Assembly: GCF_014174355.1 (NCBI RefSeq)
Contig: NZ_JABEQF010000004.1
Coordinates: forward strand, 310,001 to 374,000
DNA length: 64,000 nt
Origin: Gluconacetobacter azotocaptans
GTDB taxonomy: Bacteria; Pseudomonadota; Alphaproteobacteria; Acetobacterales; Acetobacteraceae
Direction of reading: 5' to 3'
The position numbers were made by a program, and so were the translations under genes. Every line of letters starts with the position of its first letter. Position 1 is the stretch's first letter. Below the pieces are notes generated by a model. That model was not told the origin of the DNA and did not search any database. It worked only from the letters and a program-made list of their open reading frames with translations. Positions 21,393 to 31,152 of this stretch are shown in pieces.

Positions 21393-22793
21393 TTACTGGG
21401 CCTGGTCGACCCCGGAATGGGTCTGCGGCGCGAACGTCCATCCGGTGCCGTAAGGCTGCGGATGGAAGATCAGCCAGCCGCTGCTGGAGGTGTTCCATCC
21501 GCTGCTGGAAACCGGCGCCCCGGTGGCACGCAGCTTGGTGACATCGGCTGCCGTGACGCTGGCAGGCGCGCGGTTGCCCCAGCTGGACCGGATGAAATTG
21601 ACCACATCGGCGATCTGCTGCGCCGACAAGGTCTTGCCATAGGCCGGCATGGCCACGGCGGACGGTGCCCAGTTGGTCGGCGGCAGCACGCCGCCATTGA
21701 CGATCACGTTGACCAGGGACGTGGGGTTGTCCGTCACGACCACCGGGTTGCCGGCCAGCGGCGGGAACATGCGGGGCACGCCGCCGCCGTCATTGCGATG
21801 GCAGATCGCGCATTGTTCCAGATAGACATCGGCCCCGGCGGAACCAGCCGTCTTGCCCGATACCAGCATATCGGCGGTGGACGGGTCATAGGTATATTCG
21901 CCCTGCGACGGCGGCACCGGCGGAAGGTTTTTCAGGTATTTGGCAATCGCGTGCAAATCGTCGTCGGTGAAGTACTGGGTGCTCCAGGCCACCACGTCGG
22001 CCATGCCGCCAAAGACCGCCGAATGGTCGATACGTCCCGATTTGAGGAAATAATAGATATCGTCCTCCGACCAGCGGCCCAGGCCGACCACCGGGTCGTT
22101 ACGCAGGCTGGGGGCGACCCAGTTGTCGATCGGCGCCCCGCCGGACAGGAATACCGCGCCGCCGCTGGCGTCCAGCGCCTTCTCCTGCATGGCGAAACCG
22201 CGCGGGGTATGGCAGGCGCCGCAATGGCCCGGGCCCGTGACCAGATATTCGCCGCGCGCGACGACGGGGTCGGTCCCGGGGGCGGGCTTGAACTCGGTGG
22301 GCGAGGGCGAGAACATCATGCGCCAGATCGACAGGGGCCAGCGCATCGACAGCGGCCACGAGATTTCGACCGGCCTGTTGGGCTGCGCCACCGGCGTCAC
22401 CCCATGCATGAAATAGGCATAGAGCGCGTGCATGTCGTCGCTGGTCATGCGCGAAAAGGCCGGATAGGGCATCGCCGGATAAAGCGTCGACCCGTCCTGG
22501 CGCACGCCGTGGCGAACGGCCCGATCGAAATCCTCGAACGTGTAGCGCCCGATGCCGTAGGTCGCGTCAGGCGTGATGTTGGTCGAGTAGATCGTGCCGA
22601 TCGGGCTCTTGATTTCCAAGCCGCCCGCATAGGTCTTTCCATGCAGGGCCGTATGACAGGCGACGCAGTCGCCCAGTCGCGCGACATAGGCGCCCTTGTC
22701 GATCAGCGCCTGATCGGGCGTCTGCGCCATCGCCCCCGTGGCAAGAAGACCGAACGTCGTCGTGCCGATCGCAACTTTAAGCCTGTTGAGCAT
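21393..22793 (-). CDS. adhB: Alcohol dehydrogenase tri-heme cytochrome c subunit (subunit II)
   Basis: A 466-residue periplasmic cytochrome with a signal peptide (cleavage after 'AMA', about residue 23) and three c-type heme motifs: CVACH (43-47), CGACH (191-195) and CAICH (328-332). It takes electrons from the PQQ subunit and reduces ubiquinone in the inner membrane. I chose the ATG at 22793, preceded by GGTGA, over the one at 22814, which lacks a ribosome-binding site. It follows adhA after 57 bases, as in acetic acid bacteria generally. The third small subunit (AdhS) is not here. Confidence 0.97.
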   Translation of the reverse strand: MLNRLKVAIGTTTFGLLATGAMAQTPDQALIDKGAYVARLGDCVACHTALHGKTYAGGLEIKSPIGTIYSTNITPDATYGIGRYTFEDFDRAVRHGVRQDGSTLYPAMPYPAFSRMTSDDMHALYAYFMHGVTPVAQPNRPVEISWPLSMRWPLSIWRMMFSPSPTEFKPAPGTDPVVARGEYLVTGPGHCGACHTPRGFAMQEKALDASGGAVFLSGGAPIDNWVAPSLRNDPVVGLGRWSEDDIYYFLKSGRIDHSAVFGGMADVVAWSTQYFTDDDLHAIAKYLKNLPPVPPSQGEYTYDPSTADMLVSGKTAGSAGADVYLEQCAICHRNDGGGVPRMFPPLAGNPVVVTDNPTSLVNVIVNGGVLPPTNWAPSAVAMPAYGKTLSAQQIADVVNFIRSSWGNRAPASVTAADVTKLRATGAPVSSSGWNTSSSGWLIFHPQPYGTGWTFAPQTHSGVDQAQ

Positions 22794-22850
22794 TCTGTTC
22801 ACCGTGCGTCGCATTGATGCAAAAAAGACGGAAAGTCGGCATGAAGGGCC

Positions 22851-25064
22851 TCATTGCTGGGGCACGCCGGCATCGTTCTTCCGGGCATCAACCTCCCTCT
22901 GGTAGGTGTCATTGGCGCGCTTGATCAGGAACTGGCGGATATCCTCGATCTGCTCGGGCGACATCGACATGTCGAAACGGTCCATGCCGTAGGCCGTCAG
23001 GGCGCCGCGTCCGACCACGTTGTAGAACGCGTCCTGATGGCGGATCGCGCCGGACCAGCGCAGGTCGGGCAGCACGCCTCCGGCCTCGGCATTGTCGCCG
23101 TGGCAGGCCGCGCAATAGGTCTGGAACTGGAAATACCCGTTGTCGGTCCGCTTGCCGTCATAATCGGCGGGCGGCTTGACGGGCAGGAACCCCTTGTCGT
23201 TCTGCGGCGGCAGCTTGGCGTTGCCGTCCAGCGAGAAGGCGATCACCCGCGAATGGTTGACCGTCCATCCGCTGGTCCGGGCCAGCCCACCGAGGAAGAA
23301 GGGATAGATGCCGCCCCAGCCGACCTCGACCGCGACATATTGCTTGCCGTTGGCCAGGTAGGTGACGGGCGGGGCGATGATGCCGCTCTGCGCCGCGAAG
23401 TGAAACAGGTCGGCGCCGTTCGTCGCGTCGTAGGCGTGGAATTCGCCATTCGCCAGGCCCTGGAACAGCAGGTCGCCCGCCGTCGCCACGATGCCGCCGT
23501 TCCAGGGACCCTTGTGATCGACGCGGAAGGCTTCCTGCTGCTTCACCGGATCCCAGGCGACGATCCAGCCCTTCAGGTCCTTGATGAAGGCCTGCTTGGC
23601 TTCCGGTGAATCGGGGATGCCGACCTTGTTCATGTCCAGGCCGAGATTCCAGCTGTCGGGGTGGGCCTTGAAGCCGCCGACCTGGTTTGTGTACAGGAAC
23701 GGGACCTGCTGCGCGGGGATGTACACCAGGCCGGTTCGCGGGCTGTAGGCCATCGCCGCGAAATTATGGCCGCCCAGGTCGCCGGGGATGCCGTACCAAT
23801 CCTTGCCGTTAAGGGTGTACAGCGCGTCCGGATTGTAGATCGGGCGACCGGTCTTCGGATCGAGGCCGCTGGCCCAGTTCACATAGACATAGTTCTTGCC
23901 CGACAGGAATTCGCCGGTCTTCGCGTCGATGATGTAGAAGAAGCCGTTCTTCGGCGCATGGACGATGACGTGCCGGGTCTGCCCGTTGATGGGCAGGTCA
24001 AGCGTCATGATCTGCTGGACCGAGGTAAAGTCCCACTGGTCCATCGGCGTTTCCTGGAAGTGCCAGACATACTCGCCGGTCTCGGGCTTGATGGCCACGA
24101 TGCTGCCCAGGAAGAGATTGTCGCCCTTTCCCTCGGAGCGGTATTTGTAGTTCCAGGGCGATCCGTTGCCCACGCCCAGATAGACCAGGTCGGTGACGGG
24201 GTCATAGACGATGGAATCCCACACCGTTCCGCCGCCGCCCTGGGTCGTCCAGGCGCCGGTCGGGCTCCAGGTCTGGTAGGCCTTGCTCATCAGGATGCTG
24301 TCGGATGCCGCGTTATCTGGCTTGTTTTCCGGGTTCGGCACGGTGAAGAAGCGCCAGTCGAGCTTCCCGGTCTCGGCGTCGAAGGCGGAGACGAAGCCGC
24401 GCGCCCCGAATTCGGCGCCGCCATTGCCGATGATGACCCGGCCCTTGGCGATGCGCGGCGCGCCGTCGACGGTATAGGACCGCTGGTGGCCCAGCGTGGC
24501 GTCGGCGGGAATGGTGTTCACGCTCCAGACCAGCTTGCCGGTCTTGGCATCCAGCGCGATCAGGCGGCCGTCGAATGTTCCGAAATAGACCTTGCCGTTC
24601 CAGTACGCGGCCCCGCGATTGACCGTATCGCAGCACCCCTTGTCGGCGATGTTGCCGGGAACCCGCGGATCATAGGCCCACAGCAGCTTGCCCGTCGCCG
24701 CGTCCAGGGCCTTCATCTTGCTCCAGTTGGTGGTCGCGTACATCACGCCATCAACCACCAGCGGCGTGCCTTCCTGCCCCCGGTTGGTGTCCAGATCGTA
24801 ATACCAGGCCAGCTTCAGATTGCCGACGTTGGACCGGTTGATCTGGTCCAGCGGGCTGTAACGCTGCTCGGAATAGGTGCGGCCGTAGGTCAACCAGTTT
24901 CCGGGATGGTCATCGGCGTGGATGATTGCCTCGCCCGTCGCCCCGAAACCGGCGTCGGCGGCAAGGGTGGAAACCGCGTGGCCGGAAACCAGGGCCGCGC
25001 ATATCGTCCCGGCGCCAAGCGCTCCTCGCAGAGAGCGTCTTTTCCCGAAAACGGCTCGCATCAT
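22851..25064 (-). CDS. adhA: PQQ-dependent alcohol dehydrogenase, quinohemoprotein subunit I
   Basis: A 737-residue periplasmic enzyme that oxidises ethanol to acetaldehyde. It has a signal peptide of about 35 residues, an eight-bladed beta-propeller binding PQQ and calcium, the vicinal disulfide Cys144-Cys145 (GCCDTVNRG) and a C-terminal cytochrome domain with CAACH at 651-655. Electrons go to adhB's hemes, then to ubiquinone and the cyo oxidase encoded 5 kb away. Two adjacent ATGs (25064, 25061) are equally possible. This is the defining enzyme of acetic acid bacteria. Confidence 0.98.
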   Translation of the reverse strand: MMRAVFGKRRSLRGALGAGTICAALVSGHAVSTLAADAGFGATGEAIIHADDHPGNWLTYGRTYSEQRYSPLDQINRSNVGNLKLAWYYDLDTNRGQEGTPLVVDGVMYATTNWSKMKALDAATGKLLWAYDPRVPGNIADKGCCDTVNRGAAYWNGKVYFGTFDGRLIALDAKTGKLVWSVNTIPADATLGHQRSYTVDGAPRIAKGRVIIGNGGAEFGARGFVSAFDAETGKLDWRFFTVPNPENKPDNAASDSILMSKAYQTWSPTGAWTTQGGGGTVWDSIVYDPVTDLVYLGVGNGSPWNYKYRSEGKGDNLFLGSIVAIKPETGEYVWHFQETPMDQWDFTSVQQIMTLDLPINGQTRHVIVHAPKNGFFYIIDAKTGEFLSGKNYVYVNWASGLDPKTGRPIYNPDALYTLNGKDWYGIPGDLGGHNFAAMAYSPRTGLVYIPAQQVPFLYTNQVGGFKAHPDSWNLGLDMNKVGIPDSPEAKQAFIKDLKGWIVAWDPVKQQEAFRVDHKGPWNGGIVATAGDLLFQGLANGEFHAYDATNGADLFHFAAQSGIIAPPVTYLANGKQYVAVEVGWGGIYPFFLGGLARTSGWTVNHSRVIAFSLDGNAKLPPQNDKGFLPVKPPADYDGKRTDNGYFQFQTYCAACHGDNAEAGGVLPDLRWSGAIRHQDAFYNVVGRGALTAYGMDRFDMSMSPEQIEDIRQFLIKRANDTYQREVDARKNDAGVPQQ

Positions 25065-25417
25065 GTCCGAAGTCCTCGTGACAGAAAGAAAAACCGGATA
25101 GTACCGGTTCTGGACGGTCCCGAAATGGGCGTATCCGACTTGTCAGACCATAATGTGACTATTTCGACAGTCGCCTGACGTTTTAGTGTTCTGGCGTCGC
25201 GCGAATGCGAAGACTGCACGCCATGCATGACTGAACCAGATTCGCAAGCCGCGGGAAATCCGTTGCGGAATGATAAAATGGCAGTCAGGCGCGATATGGC
25301 ACGCGGTGACGCTAAACTTGCCGGACAAATTAATATTCATTGTTAATATTTGAAATTCGAAAAGCGCATAAATCTGCGAATCGGCCACGTCGCACCGTGC
25401 CCGTCGAAAATGGAGAA
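25065..25417. other. AT-rich promoter/leader region upstream of adhA
   Basis: A 353-base gap without a convincing gene. The distal part (about 25260-25380) is much more AT-rich than the flanking genes and holds the candidate promoter. Nearer to adhA, AACCGG (25092-25097) and CCGGTT (25104-25109) form a small hairpin followed on the minus strand by a T-rich run; at 6 bp it is weak evidence for attenuation. A leader of up to about 260 bases is implied. Confidence 0.55.
25327..25355 (-). promoter_or_regulatory. Candidate adhA promoter with AT inverted repeat
   Basis: On the minus strand TTTCAA (25355-25350) is followed after 17 bases by TAATTT (25332-25327). An inverted repeat, AATATT-N7-AATATT (25332-25350), occupies the spacer and could be an operator. 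Recognised by eye only; no mapped start is known to me. Confidence 0.35.
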
Positions 25418-25960
25418 TCACGGTGCGAAGCGGTATTCGGCCAAGGGTTCGTAAACGGGATGCCCGGCGCCGCGCAGCGATTGGAAAAGCGTCAGGTGGG
25501 TTGCTTCAAGGGTTGGAAGCGGCGTTGCGGCATAGTGGGCCAGCCACGCCGACATCCTCCCGTCCGGCAACCGCGGGCTGGAACCGATCGTGACATGCGG
25601 CAGGAAGCGCCGGCGTTCGACCTGCAGGCCGGCCGTACGGCGCAGCGCGGTGTCGATCTTCTTCTGAAGATGCAGCAGGGGGGCGGTGCGGGCGATGCCG
25701 ACCCACAGCGTATCCTGTCCGCCGTCCTGTTCGAACAGACCCGGCGGCTCGGGGATCAGAAGGCAGGCGGGGGCATGGATGGCCGACAACGCATGGTCGA
25801 TGTCCTCCTGCTCAGGGCGTCCGCGCACCTCGCCGATGAAGCGCAGGGTCAGGTGATATGACTCGGGATCGACCCACCTGACGTCGGGAAGGCTTCCGCG
25901 CAGGGCCGCGATGGCCTCGCGCAGAGGGGATGCGATCTCTAGGGCGACGAAAAGTCTCAT
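25418..25960 (-). CDS. thpR: RNA 2',3'-cyclic phosphodiesterase (2'-5' RNA ligase family)
   Basis: A 180-residue two-histidine phosphoesterase. Both HxTx motifs are present: HLTL at 36-39 and HVTI at 122-125, in two structurally repeated lobes. The family hydrolyses 2',3'-cyclic phosphate ends and can ligate 2'-5' bonds in vitro; its cellular role is unclear. The ATG at 25960 gives the standard N-terminus 'MRLFVALEI'. It lies upstream of the adhA promoter region on the same strand. Confidence 0.92.
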   Translation of the reverse strand: MRLFVALEIASPLREAIAALRGSLPDVRWVDPESYHLTLRFIGEVRGRPEQEDIDHALSAIHAPACLLIPEPPGLFEQDGGQDTLWVGIARTAPLLHLQKKIDTALRRTAGLQVERRRFLPHVTIGSSPRLPDGRMSAWLAHYAATPLPTLEATHLTLFQSLRGAGHPVYEPLAEYRFAP

Positions 25961-26187
25961 CGGCCGGCCTCCGCCTTCTGATAGGGCAGGAGAAAGCTCT
26001 ACTCGCCTGCCTGCTGCATATATAATATATTTCCAGAGGCGGGCGGTCAGGTCGTAATGCGTGATGGAAGCCGCCAAAATTTACGGATTGTAATTCGGAT
26101 GGCGGCCCTTTTTTCCTTGAATTGATCGTTTCGGGTCCCACATCACAGAAGCAATAGGTCCGGACTGTCCGGACAAGGAAGGATAAC

Positions 26188-26967
26188 ATGGCTTTCAGCC
26201 CGGATTTTCGAACGATGTCCCGACCCGCCGGCGCCGGTGCAGGCGCCGGAGCGATCGACCTGGGACTGCGTGCCTACATGCTGCGCGTCTATAACTGGAT
26301 GGCGTCCGGCCTGCTGCTGACCGGAATCGTGGCGTTCCTGATTGCCAACACAGGGCTGCGCGCCGCGTTCTTCAGCGAGGTCGTGACCGAGATGGGCGTC
26401 GCCGTGCGTCCGACCGGCCTGGGCATGCTGGCGATGATCGCGCCCCTGGGATTCGTGCTGGTGATGTCGCTGGGCGTCAACCGCCTGTCGCGCCAGACCG
26501 TCCAGACCCTGTTCTGGCTGTTCTGCGCCGTGATGGGGGCAAGTCTGTCCAGCATTCTCATGACGTTCACCGGCGTTTCGGTGGTCCGCGTCTTCTTCGT
26601 GACGGCGGGGACGTTCGCGGCCATGTCGATCTGGGGATATGTGACCAAGACGGACCTGACCCGGTTCGGGTCGTTCCTGCTGATGGGCCTGTTCGGCCTG
26701 GTGATCGCAGGCGTCGTCAACATGTTCCTGCACAGTGCGGGCCTGGCGTTCCTCTACAGCATCGTCGGGGTCTTCATCTTCGTCGGGCTGACGGCGTTCG
26801 ATACCCAGCGCATCAAGCTGAGCTATCAGCAGTTCGCCTATTACGAAGGGCCGGAAGGCGCTGCCAAGCGCGGCGTGTACGACGCGCTGGCGCTTTATCT
26901 GAACTTCATCAACCTGTTCCAGTTCCTGCTGCAGTTCATGGGCGTGCGCAGCAATCAGGATAGCTGA
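26188..26967 (+). CDS. Bax inhibitor-1/YccA family membrane protein
   Basis: A 259-residue protein with seven hydrophobic helices after a cytosolic N-terminus rich in glycine and alanine. Family marks are 'LRAYMLRVYNWMASGLLLTG' (about 30-49), 'RVFFVTAGTFAAMSIWGY' and 'GLTAFDTQRIKLSY' near the C-terminus, with conserved Asp residues that sense pH in the BsYetJ calcium-leak homologue. It may conduct calcium or act as a stress-related membrane factor. The ATG follows 'AGGAAGGATAAC'. A clear terminator follows. Confidence 0.93.
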   Translation: MAFSPDFRTMSRPAGAGAGAGAIDLGLRAYMLRVYNWMASGLLLTGIVAFLIANTGLRAAFFSEVVTEMGVAVRPTGLGMLAMIAPLGFVLVMSLGVNRLSRQTVQTLFWLFCAVMGASLSSILMTFTGVSVVRVFFVTAGTFAAMSIWGYVTKTDLTRFGSFLLMGLFGLVIAGVVNMFLHSAGLAFLYSIVGVFIFVGLTAFDTQRIKLSYQQFAYYEGPEGAAKRGVYDALALYLNFINLFQFLLQFMGVRSNQDS

Positions 26968-27001
26968 ACGCCGCGTCATTCATTTCCCCGACTCAGCGAA
27001 A

Positions 27002-27030
27002 GGCCCCGCCGGATGGCGGGGCTTTTTTTT
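27002..27030 (+). terminator. Rho-independent terminator of the Bax inhibitor-1-like gene
   Basis: GCCCCGCC (27003-27010) pairs with GGCGGGGC (27015-27022) around a GGAT loop, followed by eight T residues. Confidence 0.95.
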
Positions 27031-27623
27031 GACCGGTGGCGCGCCTGGAACAAACCAAAAACAAATCCGAAAATCCGGGCCGGAAAATCGGCTAAAATAA
27101 GACTTATTCTTCCCGGGAAAGAGTTCAATGACGAGTATGTGATCGGTGATCGCAGTGCGTAATTCATTGAATTAAAATGATTTATAAAATCGGATCGGTT
27201 GATATCGAAATAAACTGAAACATTCCGTGAAGTCTTGCCTGCAAGGTCGTTCAGGTCGGATAAGGCAGAAAGAGAACTGTACGAAAGGGTAACTGCGCAG
27301 AGAGACGCTTCAGACCACAAGGCGGCACTGCACCCGTTCGCGTCCACACTGAAGGACGAGGCCGCTGTCGGGGCGAAATCCTTGATCGAGATCATGGCCG
27401 AAAGGCAGAAGGATACTCATGACGGGATCGAACCGACGGAGACCTCGTATTCCGATATGATGGGTGGACGAAGGCTGGATGTCACTTGATGTGAGGCACT
27501 GCGGGATGACGGGGCCGGGACTCCGGTCCCGTAACGTACATGAAGCGTGACCGTGATTGTTTTGGGCCCGTGGACGAAGCGAGCATGTGAGCAAGGGTGA
27601 TGTCGAAACCAACGAGGCGTGAG
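27031..27623. other. Long AT-rich region upstream of cyoA
   Basis: Nearly 600 bases with no convincing gene. The 27050-27220 part is strikingly AT-rich for this genome, with TTCATT-N16-TAAAAT-like promoter spacing around 27160-27190. A TTG-started frame of 84 codons (27235-27489) and an antisense frame of 139 codons (27395-26976) exist. Neither shows the strong GC bias at third positions seen in neighbours, and I recognise neither product. A small hairpin, GGGAC-TCCG-GTCCC, lies at 27517-27530. The region most likely holds the cyo promoter and a long leader. Confidence 0.55.
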
Positions 27624-28547
27624 ATGAAGAAAAAAATCTTGCCAAGATTATCGAATTTATTGTGTTTATCCTCAGCGTTCCTCTTGGCGGGATGTGACTG
27701 GGATACCCTCAACCCCAAGGGCGTGATCGGCATTCAGGAAAAGAGCCTGATCCTGACCGCGACCTATGCGATGCTGCTGGTCGTCGTGCCGGTCATCGTC
27801 CTGACGCTGCTGTTCGCATGGCAGTACCGGCAGTCGAACACGAATGCCGAATACCTGCCGAAATGGTCGCATTCGAACAAGATCGAGGTCGTGATCTGGG
27901 TCGTTCCCAGCCTCATCATCCTGTTTCTGGCGGTTCTGACCTATCAGACCTGCATTTCGCTGGATCCGTATCGCCCGATCGACGAAGAGGCGAACGTGAA
28001 GCCCATCCATGTCGATGTCGTGGCGCTCGACTGGAAATGGCTGTTTGTCTACCCTGACGAGGGGATCGCCACCGTCAACCAGATGGCCTTCCCGGTGAAT
28101 ACGCCGGTCGAATTCCGGATCACCTCTGACTCGGTCATGAACTCGTTCTTCATCCCGCAGCTGGGCTCGATGGTCTATGCCATGGCGGGTATGCAGACGC
28201 AGCTTCACCTGAGCTCGAACGATGTTGGAAACTACGCCGGCGAATCCGCGAACTTCAGCGGCCGCGGCTTCTCCGACATGCGCTTCCGCGCGCTGGCGAT
28301 GAGCAACGACGACTACGCTGCCTGGGTCCAGAAGGTGAAGGCCTCTTCCGAGCAGCTGGACAGCTCCAACTATCCGAAGCTGGCGGCGCCGAGCGAGGCG
28401 AACCCGGTCGAATATTTCTCGCATGCCGAACCGGGCCTCTTTGACGGGATCGTTGCCAAGTACAACAACGGCATGGTCATGGATAAGAGCACCGGCAAGA
28501 TGATGCATGTGCAGTCCGCGATGTCCGACATGAACATGAAGGAATAG
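27624..28547 (+). CDS. cyoA: Cytochrome bo3-type ubiquinol oxidase subunit II
   Basis: A 307-residue lipoprotein: '[13 protein letters not shown]' is a signal with a lipobox (LAGC), followed by two membrane helices and a periplasmic cupredoxin domain. As in quinol oxidases, the CuA ligands of cytochrome c oxidases are absent. The ATG at 27624 follows GAGGCGTGAG and puts the lipobox about 24 residues in. First gene of the cyoABCD operon; in Acetobacter the same genes are called cyaBACD. Five bases separate it from subunit I. Confidence 0.96.
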   Translation: MKKKILPRLSNLLCLSSAFLLAGCDWDTLNPKGVIGIQEKSLILTATYAMLLVVVPVIVLTLLFAWQYRQSNTNAEYLPKWSHSNKIEVVIWVVPSLIILFLAVLTYQTCISLDPYRPIDEEANVKPIHVDVVALDWKWLFVYPDEGIATVNQMAFPVNTPVEFRITSDSVMNSFFIPQLGSMVYAMAGMQTQLHLSSNDVGNYAGESANFSGRGFSDMRFRALAMSNDDYAAWVQKVKASSEQLDSSNYPKLAAPSEANPVEYFSHAEPGLFDGIVAKYNNGMVMDKSTGKMMHVQSAMSDMNMKE

Positions 28548-28552
28548 GACAG

Positions 28553-30547
28553 ATGTTAGGAAAATTAAGCTGGTCGGACATCCCGTTTGATGTGCCGATT
28601 CTTGTGGGAACATTCGCTGGTGCCGCGATCGCGGGCCTGGCGGTGTTCGGCCTCATCACCTATTACGGCAAATGGGGCTATCTCTGGAAAGAGTGGCTGA
28701 CCTCGGTCGATCACAAGCGTCTGGGCGTGATGTATATCGTCCTGGCGCTGGTGGCCCTGTTCCGTGGCTTCGCGGACGCCATCATGATGCGCTCGCAGCT
28801 CGCGCTGGCCTACGCCGGCAACCCGGGCTACCTGCCGCCGCATCACTATGACCAGATCTTCTCCGCCCACGGCACCATCATGATCTTCTTCATGGCGATG
28901 GCGTTCATGACCGGCCTCATGAACGTGATCGTCCCGCTGCAGATCGGCGCCCGTGACGTGGCCTTCCCGTTCCTGAACTCGCTCAGCTTCTGGATGACCA
29001 CGGTCAGCTTCGTGCTGATCAACATCTCGCTGTTCATCGGTGAGTTCTCGCAGTGCGGCTGGCTGGCCTATCCCCCGCTGTCGGAAACGCAGTTCAGCCC
29101 CGGTGTCGGTGTCGACTACTATATCTGGGCGGTTCAGCTCTCGGGCGTGGGCACCCTGCTGACCGGTGTCAACTTCTTCACCACCATCGTGAAGATGCGC
29201 GCGCCGGGCATGACCTACATGAAGATGCCGGTCTTCACCTGGACCATCTTCTGCACGACCGTGCTGATCATGGTGGCGTTCCCCATCCTGACGGTGGCGC
29301 TGGGCCTGCTGGGTCTCGATCGCTATCTGGGCATGCACTTCTTCACCAATGACGGCGGCGGCAACCAGATGCTCTATCTGAGCGTGATCTGGGCCTGGGG
29401 TCATCCGGAAGTCTACATCCTGGTCCTTCCTGCCTTCGGTGCGTTCTCCGAAATCACGCAGACGTTCTCGCGCAAGCCGCTGTTCGGCTACAACACCATG
29501 GTCTATGCGACCTGCTCGATCATGGTGCTGTCGCTGGTGGTGTGGGTTCACCACTTCTTCACCATGGGCGCCGGCCCGAACGTCAACGCGTTCTTCGGCA
29601 TCATGACGATGATCATCGCGATCCCGACGGGCGTGAAGATCTTCAACTGGCTGTTCACCATGTATAAGGGCCGCGTCGAGTTCCACGCGACCATGTACTG
29701 GGTGATCGGCTTCATGATCACCTTCTCGATCGGTGGCATGACCGGCGTGATGCTCGCCATCCCGGCCGCCGATTTCGTCCTGCACAACAGCCTGTTCGTC
29801 ATCGCCCACTTCCATAACGTCATCATCGGCGGTGTGTATTTCGGCTATGTCGCGGCCATGAACTTCTGGTTCCCGAAGGCTTTCGGCTTCAAGCTGAACG
29901 AAGCGTGGGGCAAGCGGGCGTTCTGGTTCTGGTTCATTGGCTTCTACTTCGCGTTCATGCCGCTCTATGTCCTGGGCTTCATGGGCATGACCCGTCGCAT
30001 GAACCACTACGACAACCCGGACTGGTATCCGTGGATGCTGGTTGCCGTGTTCGGCGCCGTGCTGATCGCATGCGGCATCGTCTGCCAGCTGACGCAGCTG
30101 TATGTATCCATCCGTGACCGCAACCTGGCGGAAAACCGCGACCTGACGGGCGATCCGTGGAATGCCCGGACGCTGGAATGGTCGACCTCGTCGCCCCCGC
30201 CGTTCTACAACTTTGCCGTCGTCCCGACGGTGCATGACCTCGATGCCTTCGCTCACGACAAGGAAGCCGGCATTGATACGCGTGCGGCCGGCTCGGTTTA
30301 TCAGCCGATCCACATGCCGAAGAACACGTCGGCCGGCTTCTTCGTCGGCGCGTTCAGCCTGGTCCTCGGCTTTGCGGCGATCTGGTATATCTGGTGGCTC
30401 GCGGCTCTCGGCCTGATCGGCGTCATCGCGACGGTGATCGCGCGGAGCAGCAACAACGACGTCGACTACTATGTGCCGGTGTCGGAAGTTGCCCGTATCG
30501 AGAACGAGCATACTCGTAACCTCATGGCAGCACAGGCGGCGGAATAA
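28553..30547 (+). CDS. cyoB: Cytochrome bo3-type ubiquinol oxidase subunit I
   Basis: A 664-residue, 15-helix heme-copper oxidase subunit that reduces oxygen and pumps protons. Residues align with E. coli CyoB at the same numbers: heme ligands H106, H419 and H421, CuB ligands H284, H333, H334, the crosslinked Y288 in WGHPEVY, and the quinone-site residues R71, D75, H98 and Q101. It is thus a quinol oxidase of the A-type. The stop shares one base with the cyoC ATG (TAATG). Confidence 0.98.
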   Translation: MLGKLSWSDIPFDVPILVGTFAGAAIAGLAVFGLITYYGKWGYLWKEWLTSVDHKRLGVMYIVLALVALFRGFADAIMMRSQLALAYAGNPGYLPPHHYDQIFSAHGTIMIFFMAMAFMTGLMNVIVPLQIGARDVAFPFLNSLSFWMTTVSFVLINISLFIGEFSQCGWLAYPPLSETQFSPGVGVDYYIWAVQLSGVGTLLTGVNFFTTIVKMRAPGMTYMKMPVFTWTIFCTTVLIMVAFPILTVALGLLGLDRYLGMHFFTNDGGGNQMLYLSVIWAWGHPEVYILVLPAFGAFSEITQTFSRKPLFGYNTMVYATCSIMVLSLVVWVHHFFTMGAGPNVNAFFGIMTMIIAIPTGVKIFNWLFTMYKGRVEFHATMYWVIGFMITFSIGGMTGVMLAIPAADFVLHNSLFVIAHFHNVIIGGVYFGYVAAMNFWFPKAFGFKLNEAWGKRAFWFWFIGFYFAFMPLYVLGFMGMTRRMNHYDNPDWYPWMLVAVFGAVLIACGIVCQLTQLYVSIRDRNLAENRDLTGDPWNARTLEWSTSSPPPFYNFAVVPTVHDLDAFAHDKEAGIDTRAAGSVYQPIHMPKNTSAGFFVGAFSLVLGFAAIWYIWWLAALGLIGVIATVIARSSNNDVDYYVPVSEVARIENEHTRNLMAAQAAE

Positions 30548-31152
30548 TGGCGCACGATATGACAGCTGATGCGGCCCACGCCCACGACGAACACCATGAA
30601 TCTCCCGTGGTGTTCGGGTTCTGGCTGTATCTGATGACGGACTGCCTCATCTTCGGGACGCTGTTCGCAGTGTTCGCGGTGATGCGGAACCAGTTTGCCG
30701 GTGGTCCCACCGGCAAGGAGATCTTCGAGCTTTCGGGCGTCGGAATCGAAACCGCGATCCTGCTGGTCAGCTCGATCACCTACGGCTTCGGCATGATCTC
30801 GGCTCACCAGAACAAGGTGAGCACGATGCGGATGTGGCTGGCCGTCACATTCCTCCTCGGCCTGGGCTTCCTGTTCATGGAAATCCGTGAGTTCTCTCAC
30901 ATGGTCGCCGAGGGCAACGGCCCGGATCGCAGCGCCTTCCTGTCGGCGTTCTTCACGCTGGTGGGCACGCACGGCCTGCACGTTACGTGCGGCCTTCTGT
31001 GGATGGCGGTCGTAATGGTCCAGTCCATGGGCAAGACGGTCCTGTCCGAGCGGATGATGAACAAGCTCACCTGCCTGAGCCTGTTCTGGCACTTCCTGGA
31101 CATCGTCTGGATCTGTGTCTTCACCTTTGTCTATCTGATGAGTGTGATCTGA
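30547..31152 (+). CDS. cyoC: Cytochrome bo3-type ubiquinol oxidase subunit III
   Basis: A 201-residue membrane protein with five helices after a histidine-rich N-terminus ('AHAHDEHHES'). The 'GFWLYLMTDCLIFGTLFA' segment and the C-terminal 'LFWHFLDIVWICVF' are standard in CyoC. It stabilises the oxidase core. Start and stop both overlap their neighbours by one base, so the four cyo genes are tightly coupled. Confidence 0.97.
   Translation: MAHDMTADAAHAHDEHHESPVVFGFWLYLMTDCLIFGTLFAVFAVMRNQFAGGPTGKEIFELSGVGIETAILLVSSITYGFGMISAHQNKVSTMRMWLAVTFLLGLGFLFMEIREFSHMVAEGNGPDRSAFLSAFFTLVGTHGLHVTCGLLWMAVVMVQSMGKTVLSERMMNKLTCLSLFWHFLDIVWICVFTFVYLMSVI

Noticed and set aside
26976..27395. Minus-strand frame of 139 codons in the same leader
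   Set aside because: It overlaps the terminator of the Bax inhibitor-1-like gene, has no ribosome-binding site that I can see and an unusual composition.
27235..27489. TTG-started frame of 84 codons in the cyo leader
   Set aside because: Codon use lacks the GC-rich third positions of the neighbours, there is no clear ribosome-binding site and no family is recognised. Kept only as a note in the leader entry.
28565..30511. Minus-strand open frame of 648 codons opposite cyoB
   Set aside because: Exact antisense shadow of a fully conserved oxidase gene, with no motif and a biased composition.
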